DNA from: Actinomycetes bacterium
GTDB taxonomy: Bacteria; Actinomycetota; Acidimicrobiia; Acidimicrobiales; UBA8190
Reading direction: 5' to 3'
Assembly (NCBI GenBank): GCA_021798135.1
Contig: JAJZYI010000074.1
Coordinates: 1-12,587, forward strand
DNA: 12,587 bases
Of the stretch, positions 6,873 through 11,314 are shown piece after piece. Every line of letters starts with the position of its first letter. Position 1 is the first letter of the stretch. The notes beneath the pieces were generated by a model, which saw only the letters and a program-made list of their open reading frames with translations, had not been told where the DNA came from and ran no database searches. A program made the position numbers and the translations under genes.

Positions 6873-6882
6873 AGGCTACCGT
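6873..6882. promoter_or_regulatory. Overlapping divergent -10 hexamers for the ABC ATPase and serS
   Basis: The minus strand reads TAGCCT (6878-6873), 7 nt before GTG 6865. The plus strand reads TACCGT (6877-6882), 10 nt before ATG 6893. Both match TANNNT and share the TA at 6877-6878. Only 27 nt separate the two start codons, so any promoters here must overlap and give near-leaderless transcripts. No strong -35 is seen on either strand. Confidence 0.45.
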
Positions 6883-6892
6883 TGGGCGCACC

Positions 6893-8173
6893 ATGATCGA
6901 CATCCGGCTGGTCCGACAGGACGCGGCGGCCGTGCGGGCCGCCCTGGCGCGGCGGGGCGTGGATCCTGCCGAGGTCGACGCGCTCGCGGCTGCCGACGAG
7001 CGCGCCCGCGAGCTCGTCGCCCGGCGCGACGAGCTGCGCGCCCAGGTGAAGGCGCTCTCCCGCCAGGTGGGCGAGGCGCGCCGTGCCGGCGACGCTGACC
7101 GGGCGGACGAGCTGGCGGCGCAGAGCCGGCGGCTCGGCGACGAGCTGCAGGAGGTCGACGCCGAGGCGGACGACGCCGCAGGCAGCGTGCGCGAGCGCCT
7201 GCTGTGGCTGCCGAACCTGCCGTCCGAGGACGCGCCGGACGGCGGTGGCCCCGACGACAACCCGGTGGTGCGCCGCTGGCCCGAGCAGCCCGTGACGTAC
7301 GCCGACCACCAGCGGGTCCCGCACTGGGACGTCGCCGCCTCGCTCGGGATCCTCGACCTCGAGCGAGGGGCGCGGCTGTCGGGGTCGATGTTCCCGGCGT
7401 TCCGCGGCATGGGGTCGAGGCTGCTGCGAGCGCTCACCGCCTTCGCCCTGGACCGGCACGCCGACGCCTTCGAGGAGGTCCGGCCGCCCACCCTGGTCCG
7501 CACCGAGACCATGGTGTCCACGGGGCACCTGCCGAAGTTCGCCGACGAGGCCTATGCCGTCGAGCGCGACGGGCTGTGGGCCATCCCCACGGCCGAGGTG
7601 CCGCTCACGTCCATGTACCGCGGCGAGATCCTCGACGAGGAGCGCCTGCCGCTCCGGCTCACCGCGGCCAGCGCCTGCTTCCGCCGCGAGGCGGGCGCCG
7701 CGGGCCGCGACACTCGCGGCCTGCTGCGCGTGCACGAGTTCGACAAGGTCGAGCTCTTCGCGTACGCCACCGCCGAGCAGGCGCCGGCGGTCCACGCCGA
7801 CATGGTCGGCCGCGTCGAGGGGCTGGTGAGGGAGCTCGGCCTGGAGTACCGGGTGGTCGACCTGTGCACGGGCGACCTGGGCAACTCGTCGGCACGGACG
7901 TTCGACATCGAGGTGTACGCACCGGGCTGCGACATGTGGCTGGAGGTGTCGTCCATCAGCTGGTTCCGCGACTACCAGGCCCGGAGGGCCGACGTGCGGT
8001 ACCGGCCGGCAGGCGGCGGGCAGCCCCGCTTCGTCGACACGCTGAACGGCTCGGGCCTCGCGTGGGCCCGCATCTGGGCGGCGCTGGTGGAGGTCGGGCG
8101 CCAGCACGACGGCACCGTGCGGCTCCCCGACGTCCTGGCGCCGTACCTCGGGGGTCGGCTCACCATCGCCTGA
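6893..8173 (+). CDS. serS: Seryl-tRNA synthetase
   Basis: This 426-residue class II aminoacyl-tRNA synthetase charges tRNA-Ser (and tRNA-Sec where present). MIDIRLVRQD and a charged coiled coil to about residue 105 form the tRNA-binding arm. The catalytic core shows the motif 1 region RPPTLVRTETMVSTGHLPKF, the serine-site loop WAIPTAEVPLTSMYRGEIL, motif 2 in ACFRREAGAAGRDTRGLL followed by RVHEFDKVELF (about 260-288), and motif 3 LNGSGLAWARIWAALVE (about 384-400) with its arginine retained. Motif 3 reads AWAR where AVGR is common, a mild variation. Length is normal. The start codon follows a TACCGT -10-like element and lacks a clear Shine-Dalgarno sequence. Its TGA is the first three bases of an 8-bp tandem repeat. 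Confidence 0.97.
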   Translation: MIDIRLVRQDAAAVRAALARRGVDPAEVDALAAADERARELVARRDELRAQVKALSRQVGEARRAGDADRADELAAQSRRLGDELQEVDAEADDAAGSVRERLLWLPNLPSEDAPDGGGPDDNPVVRRWPEQPVTYADHQRVPHWDVAASLGILDLERGARLSGSMFPAFRGMGSRLLRALTAFALDRHADAFEEVRPPTLVRTETMVSTGHLPKFADEAYAVERDGLWAIPTAEVPLTSMYRGEILDEERLPLRLTAASACFRREAGAAGRDTRGLLRVHEFDKVELFAYATAEQAPAVHADMVGRVEGLVRELGLEYRVVDLCTGDLGNSSARTFDIEVYAPGCDMWLEVSSISWFRDYQARRADVRYRPAGGGQPRFVDTLNGSGLAWARIWAALVEVGRQHDGTVRLPDVLAPYLGGRLTIA

Positions 8174-8226
8174 TGCCCTGATGCCCTGATGCCCTGATGC
8201 CCTGATGCCCTGATGCCCTGATGCCC
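8171..8226 (+). repeat. Seven perfect copies of TGATGCCC starting at the serS stop codon
   Basis: Seven uninterrupted 8-bp units run from the serS TGA to 8226. Each unit contains TGATG, and because 8 is not a multiple of three the stops fall in all three plus frames. Slippage would not alter SerS because the first unit supplies the stop. The last ATG (8221) opens a 54-codon frame running into regX3 antisense, which has no other sign of being a gene. Confidence 0.97.
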
Positions 8227-8292
8227 GAGTTGTGGCGGCCGCGACCGGCGGGCGAGGTGGCCGGGCGATCCGACCACGCCCTGGCCGTCGCC

Positions 8293-8313
8293 GCGGCCGC
8301 AGGCGGCGGCCGC
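8293..8313. terminator. Candidate bidirectional terminator hairpin between serS and regX3
   Basis: Two copies of GCGGCCGC (8293-8300 and 8306-8313) are separated by AGGCG and form an 8-bp all-GC stem. It lies between convergent serS and regX3, 20 bp beyond the regX3 stop. There is no T tract, so it is at best the hairpin-only type seen in GC-rich actinobacteria. A third GCGGCCGC lies at 8235-8242. Nothing else is seen in 8227-8332. Confidence 0.4.
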
Positions 8314-8332
8314 ACGCCCGAGCGCGGCGACC

Positions 8333-9115
8333 TCAGCGGGCTGGGGGCCGCTCGAAGCGGTAGCCGACCCCGCGCACCGTGGTGATGATGGTCGGGTTGG
8401 AGGGGTCGACCTCGATGTGCCCGCGCAGCCGCTTGATGTGGACGTCGAGCGTCTTGGTGTCGCCGACGTAGTCGGTGCCCCAGACGCGGTCGATGAGCGT
8501 GTCGCGGGTGAGCACCCGCCCGGCGTTCTCGATGAGGAGGGCGAGCAGGTCGAACTCCTTGCGGCGCAGGTGCACCTCGGCGTCGCGCACGAACACGCGG
8601 TGGCGGTCCACGTCGAGGACGACGTCCCCGACGGTCACCACGTCCTCCCCGGTCGCGGCGGCCCCCGTGGTCCCGGCCGTTCCGGGCGACCGGCGGAGCA
8701 CGGCGCGCATCCGGGCGACGAGCTCGCGGAGGCGGTAGGGCTTCGTCACGTAGTCGTCGGCACCGACCTCCAGCCCGACGACGGTGTCGATCTCGGTCGA
8801 CTTGGCGGTGACCATGATGATCGGCACCGACGACCGGGCCCGGATGGCGCGGCAGACGTCGATGCCCGACAGCTTGGGCAGCATGATGTCGAGCAGGACG
8901 AGGTCCGGGCCGACCTCGTCGAACAGGGCGAGGGCCTCGTTCCCGTTGGTGGCCACCGTCACGTCGAACCCCTCGCGACCGAGCCCGATGACCAGCGCGT
9001 CGACGAAGCTCTCCTCGTCCTCGGCCAGCAGCACCGACACCCGGGACGCGGACCCGTCCGTCCGTCCGGCCGCCTGCGGGTCGCCGCCCGGTCCGGGCAG
9101 GGAGCCCGCGTTCAC
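8333..9115 (-). CDS. regX3: OmpR/PhoB-family response regulator, RegX3-like
   Basis: The 260-residue regulator has a receiver domain from about residue 26 and a winged-helix DNA-binding domain from about 160. In the receiver, VSVLLAEDEES supplies the acidic pair Glu32-Asp33, Asp76 in LVLLDIMLPKLSG is the phosphorylated residue, Thr103 is in MVTAK, and Lys125 is in DDYVTKPYRLREL. The output domain shows LRRKEFDLLALL, the recognition-helix region DTKTLDVHIKRLRGHIE and the wing TVRGVGYRFE. Receiver sequence and pairing with a SenX3-like kinase point to RegX3, which in mycobacteria responds to phosphate limitation. The start GTG 9115 overlaps the kinase stop as GTGA and is preceded by GAGG. An internal GTG at 9040 (VSVLLAEDEE) would remove a 25-residue leader and is a real alternative. 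Confidence 0.9.
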   Translation of the reverse strand: MNAGSLPGPGGDPQAAGRTDGSASRVSVLLAEDEESFVDALVIGLGREGFDVTVATNGNEALALFDEVGPDLVLLDIMLPKLSGIDVCRAIRARSSVPIIMVTAKSTEIDTVVGLEVGADDYVTKPYRLRELVARMRAVLRRSPGTAGTTGAAATGEDVVTVGDVVLDVDRHRVFVRDAEVHLRRKEFDLLALLIENAGRVLTRDTLIDRVWGTDYVGDTKTLDVHIKRLRGHIEVDPSNPTIITTVRGVGYRFERPPAR

Positions 9116-10383
9116 GGGCGGCTCGCCTCGGGCTGCAGCGGCAGGACGAGGCGGAACGTCGACCCCTCGCCTTCGCGCGAGTCGACCTCCACGCGGCCCT
9201 GGTGGTTGGCGGCCACGTGCCGGACGATCGACAGGCCCAGGCCGGTGCCGCCGGTCTGGCGGCTGCGCCCCTGGTCCACCCGGTAGAAGCGCTCGAAGAT
9301 CCGCTCGAGCTCTCGCGACGGGATGCCGATGCCGTGGTCCTCGACCTCCAGGGTCACCTCGGCTCCGGTGGAGGTGCCGCGCAGCTGGACGGTCCCACCG
9401 TCGTAGGAGAACTTCACGGCGTTCTCCAGCAGGTTGTACAGCGCGGAGACGAGCTGGCGGCGCTCGGCGAGCACCGCCACGGGCGGGCTCGGCTCGTGCA
9501 CCTCGATCTTGACGTCGCGTTGCTCGGCCGCGGAGCGCACGCGCTCGACGGCCTCGGCCATGGCGAGGTTGACGAGCACGGGCTCGCGCGGCGGCGCCTC
9601 CTCGGACTCGATGCGCGACAGGTCGAGCAGGTCGTCGATGATCCGGCTGACCCGGAACGCCTCGCTGTGGATGCGGGTGGCCAGGCGCTGGGCCACGGCG
9701 GGGTCCGACTCGCTCATGAGGGTCTCGGCGAGCAGCCCGAGAGCGCCCATGGGCGTCTTGAGCTCGTGGCTGACGTTGGCGACGAAGTCGCGGCGGATCT
9801 CCTCGAGCCGGCGGCGCTCGGACACGTCGTCGATCACGGCGATGACACCGAGGGTGCGCCGGCCGTCGTCGATCAGCTGCGTCCGGACGGCCAGCGTGCG
9901 CCGGGGCGGCCCGTACAGGTCGAGGGTCCGCTCGGCCGCGCCCTGCTGCCAGGCGTTGCCGAGGAGGTCGACGACGGCCTGGGCAGCCAGCGCGTCGCCG
10001 TGCCGCCCGCCCATCAGGCTCACCGCCCGGGCGTTGCGGAAGACGACCTCGCCGCTCTCGTCGCACACGATCACGCCCTGGGGCAGGGTGTCGAGAGCGC
10101 GCCGCAGGCGGATGGCGTCGGCGGAGGACTCCGCCACGGCTTCGGCGGCACGGTCGGTGACCTGCTCCAGGTGGTTGAGCGCGGGCTCGATCCCCGCCGG
10201 CTCGTGGTCGGGCACGTCGACGCCCAGGCGGGTCGCCAGCGCCGACAGGCGCTGCTCGAGGGCGGACCGCCCGGAGCGCCGGCCGTGCACGGTGGCGACG
10301 ACCACCCCGACGGCGCCGACGACGGCCAGAGCCACGAAGCCGACGAGAGCGTCGACCATCGGGATCGTGGTACCGAGCGACAT
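9112..10383 (-). CDS. senX3: Sensor histidine kinase, SenX3-like
   Basis: The 423-residue kinase has one N-terminal membrane segment (about 9-31), a linker helix, a PAS-like domain (about 95-190: LPQGVIVCDESGEVVFRNARA), HisKA and HATPase_c domains. The phospho-accepting His206 lies in DFVANVSHELKTPMGALGLLAE. The N box is LYNLLENAVKFS (315-326), G1 is DHGIGIP, the F box is IFERFYRVDQGRSRQ and G2 is GGTGLGLSIV. RRLEEIRRDFVANVSHELKTP and the C-terminal RHVAANHQG closely resemble mycobacterial SenX3 as I recall it. Only one membrane helix and no large sensor domain fit that family. ATG 10383 is preceded by TGGGG as a weak ribosome site. It is followed by regX3 with a GTGA overlap, unlike mycobacteria, where repeats separate the pair. 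Confidence 0.93.
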   Translation of the reverse strand: MSLGTTIPMVDALVGFVALAVVGAVGVVVATVHGRRSGRSALEQRLSALATRLGVDVPDHEPAGIEPALNHLEQVTDRAAEAVAESSADAIRLRRALDTLPQGVIVCDESGEVVFRNARAVSLMGGRHGDALAAQAVVDLLGNAWQQGAAERTLDLYGPPRRTLAVRTQLIDDGRRTLGVIAVIDDVSERRRLEEIRRDFVANVSHELKTPMGALGLLAETLMSESDPAVAQRLATRIHSEAFRVSRIIDDLLDLSRIESEEAPPREPVLVNLAMAEAVERVRSAAEQRDVKIEVHEPSPPVAVLAERRQLVSALYNLLENAVKFSYDGGTVQLRGTSTGAEVTLEVEDHGIGIPSRELERIFERFYRVDQGRSRQTGGTGLGLSIVRHVAANHQGRVEVDSREGEGSTFRLVLPLQPEASRP

Positions 10384-10508
10384 GACCCCAGCATGGCAGG
10401 TGCGGCGTGGCCGCGGCACCATGCTCGGCGCGAGGGCGAGCACCGTGGCGGCATGCGGGTGCCAGCGTCCGGCGCTACGGCTCGGTGGCCGCGCCACGGT
10501 CCCGGCGC

Positions 10509-10540
10509 CTGCACGGCGGCTCTCGCAGGTCGCCGTGCAG
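10509..10540. repeat. Inverted repeat, 10-bp arms, upstream of senX3
   Basis: CTGCACGGCG (10509-10518) and CGCCGTGCAG (10531-10540) are exact reverse complements with a 12-nt loop. The element lies 126 bp upstream of the senX3 start and 104 bp before the rightward promoter. It may be an operator or an RNA hairpin; no T tract follows on either strand. Confidence 0.6.
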
Positions 10541-10643
10541 CGGCGCAGCCCCACGTCCCGGTGCCGCCGGCGGGGCCGTCGCGGCCTGTCACCCCCTCGC
10601 GGTCGGCGGGGCCCGCGTGGCCACGAGAAGGACAAGGAAACCC

Positions 10644-10672
10644 TTGAAAAATCATGAAACAGTGCCTAGGCT
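10644..10672 (+). promoter_or_regulatory. Sigma70-like promoter reading toward the T4SS-like genes
   Basis: TTGAAA (10644-10649) and TAGGCT (10667-10672) are separated by exactly 17 nt, and they sit in an unusually AT-rich stretch (about 10628-10672) in otherwise extremely GC-rich DNA. A start near 10679 would leave a leader of about 345 nt before the ATG at 11024. On the opposite strand the same stretch carries TTTCATG and TTTCAAG 10 bp apart, a possible activator-type direct repeat. Confidence 0.6.
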
Positions 10673-10840
10673 GACACGCGGCAGCCCGACGCCCTCCCCC
10701 GGCGAGCGGCGTTCGGCGGCTGATCGGTCGCCGGCCTGCCCGGCCGGCCCGCTCGGTGGACCTCGCCGGCGCCGGCGTTCGGCCCCTCGCTGAGCGTGTC
10801 CAGTGCCCGGTGCGCCCCGCTCGGCCGCGGGCGCGGCCGC

Positions 10841-10888
10841 GGCTGTCGCTGTCGGCTGTCGGCTGTCGGCTGTCGGCTGTCGGCTGTC
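10841..10888. repeat. Heptanucleotide GGCTGTC tandem repeat
   Basis: Five perfect 7-bp units occupy 10854-10888. One more full unit (10841-10847) and a 6-bp unit lacking one G (10848-10853) precede them. The unit is not a multiple of three, so copy-number change would shift any reading frame that crosses it. Confidence 0.95.
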
Positions 10889-10983
10889 GCTCTCGCCCTC
10901 GCTGCCGTCGTCGGCTGCAGCGGCCTCGCGCCGGGGCCCCCGGTGCCCGTCGCGGCGCGCGCCGCCGGCCTCGATGGTGACGG

Positions 10984-11002
10984 CCCGCCCGCTCCGGGCG
11001 GG
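10984..11002 (+). promoter_or_regulatory. GC hairpin in the leader, just upstream of the ribosome site
   Basis: CCCGCCCG (10984-10991) and CGGGCGGG (10995-11002) pair perfectly around the 3-nt loop CTC. The hairpin ends 9 nt before the AAGGGG ribosome site of the next gene. In the leader transcript it could stabilise the message, attenuate transcription or shape translation; which is not visible. Confidence 0.5.
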
Positions 11003-11011
11003 AGACGACAG

Positions 11012-11017
11012 AAGGGG
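11012..11017 (+). promoter_or_regulatory. Strong Shine-Dalgarno AAGGGG
   Basis: AAGGGG lies 6 nt before ATG 11024 and is the clearest ribosome site in the window. It is the main reason for choosing ATG 11024 rather than GTG 10796. Confidence 0.8.
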
Positions 11018-11023
11018 ACGAGG

Positions 11024-11314
11024 ATGTGGTGGTCGGTGGCGAACGTGGTGCTGAACCCGAGCGTGGGCGACCTGCCCGGAGGCTCGGTGCTCCAGCGCCT
11101 GACGGACGGGCTGGGTGGCTGGGCCCTGGTGCTGGCGCTCGTCGGCCTGGTGGTCGGGGCGGCGGCCTGGGCGCTCGGCGTGCACTCGCAGAACTTCCAG
11201 CAGTCCCTGGTGGGGCGCCGGGCCGTGCTCGTGTCCGCGCTCGCCGCCCTGCTGATCGGCGCCGCACCCGCGCTCATCAACTTCTTCTTCCACGCAGGGC
11301 AGGGGGTGAAGTGA
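11024..11314 (+). CDS. DUF6112-like two-helix membrane protein (VirB2/TrbC-like candidate)
   Basis: The 96-residue protein begins MWWSVANVVLNPSVGDLPGG and has two hydrophobic helices (about 30-52 and 67-89) joined by a short polar loop HSQNFQQSLVGRRA. It ends in NFFFHAGQGVK. The N-P-S/D-L-P-G-G lead, the loop and the GAAPALINFF end resemble DUF6112, a family I recall near conjugation genes in actinobacterial mobile elements. The two-helix hairpin shape is like VirB2/TrbC pilins, but the pilin role is inference. A strong ribosome site supports ATG 11024; a longer form from GTG 10796 with a signal-peptide-like segment cannot be excluded. Its stop overlaps the next GTG as GTGA, so it is coupled to the TrbL/VirB6-like gene. 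Confidence 0.8.
   Translation: MWWSVANVVLNPSVGDLPGGSVLQRLTDGLGGWALVLALVGLVVGAAAWALGVHSQNFQQSLVGRRAVLVSALAALLIGAAPALINFFFHAGQGVK

Larger units (their letters stand above)
10384..11023. other. 640-bp region between divergent senX3 and the T4SS-like genes
   Basis: No confident gene was found here. It contains a 10-bp inverted repeat, an AT-rich island with a good promoter reading right, a heptanucleotide repeat and a GC hairpin just before the next ribosome site, each listed separately. An open frame from GTG 10796 runs in phase into the gene at 11024 and is discussed there. No tRNA T-loop sequence or other known RNA was recognised. Confidence 0.6.
10796..11023 (+). other. Possible in-frame N-terminal extension with a signal-peptide-like segment
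   Basis: From GTG 10796 an uninterrupted frame of 76 codons leads straight into the DUF6112-like gene. It is arginine-rich at first, then hydrophobic (LSAVALALAAVVGC), then PVAARAA, which looks like a signal peptide with either a lipobox VVGC or an A-x-A cleavage site. Third codon positions after the repeat are mostly G or C. Against it: no ribosome site before GTG 10796, a strong one before ATG 11024, and a 7-bp repeat inside the frame. Confidence 0.3.

Noticed and set aside
5651..8107. 818-codon minus-strand frame extending the ABC ATPase across serS
   Set aside because: The N-terminal 414 codons are antisense to the well-conserved serS. GTG 6865 is a sufficient start.
8171..8226. Attachment site of an integrated element at the serS 3' end
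   Set aside because: It is a simple 8-bp tandem repeat. No integrase follows and no second copy of the serS end is seen in the window.
8221..8385. 54-codon frame starting in the last 8-bp repeat
   Set aside because: No ribosome site, overlaps regX3 antisense, and no recognisable product.
10633..10651. Terminator in the AT-rich stretch (CAAGG and CCTTG arms near an A run)
   Set aside because: The stem is only 5 bp and the T tract would precede the hairpin on the minus strand, the wrong order for termination.
10654..10674. Six-codon leader peptide inside the promoter island
   Set aside because: It lies upstream of the predicted transcription start, so it would not be in the message.
10407..10793. 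128-codon plus-strand frame upstream of the T4SS-like genes
   Set aside because: Arg/Pro/Ala-rich shadow frame that crosses the promoter, with no ribosome site or recognisable domain.
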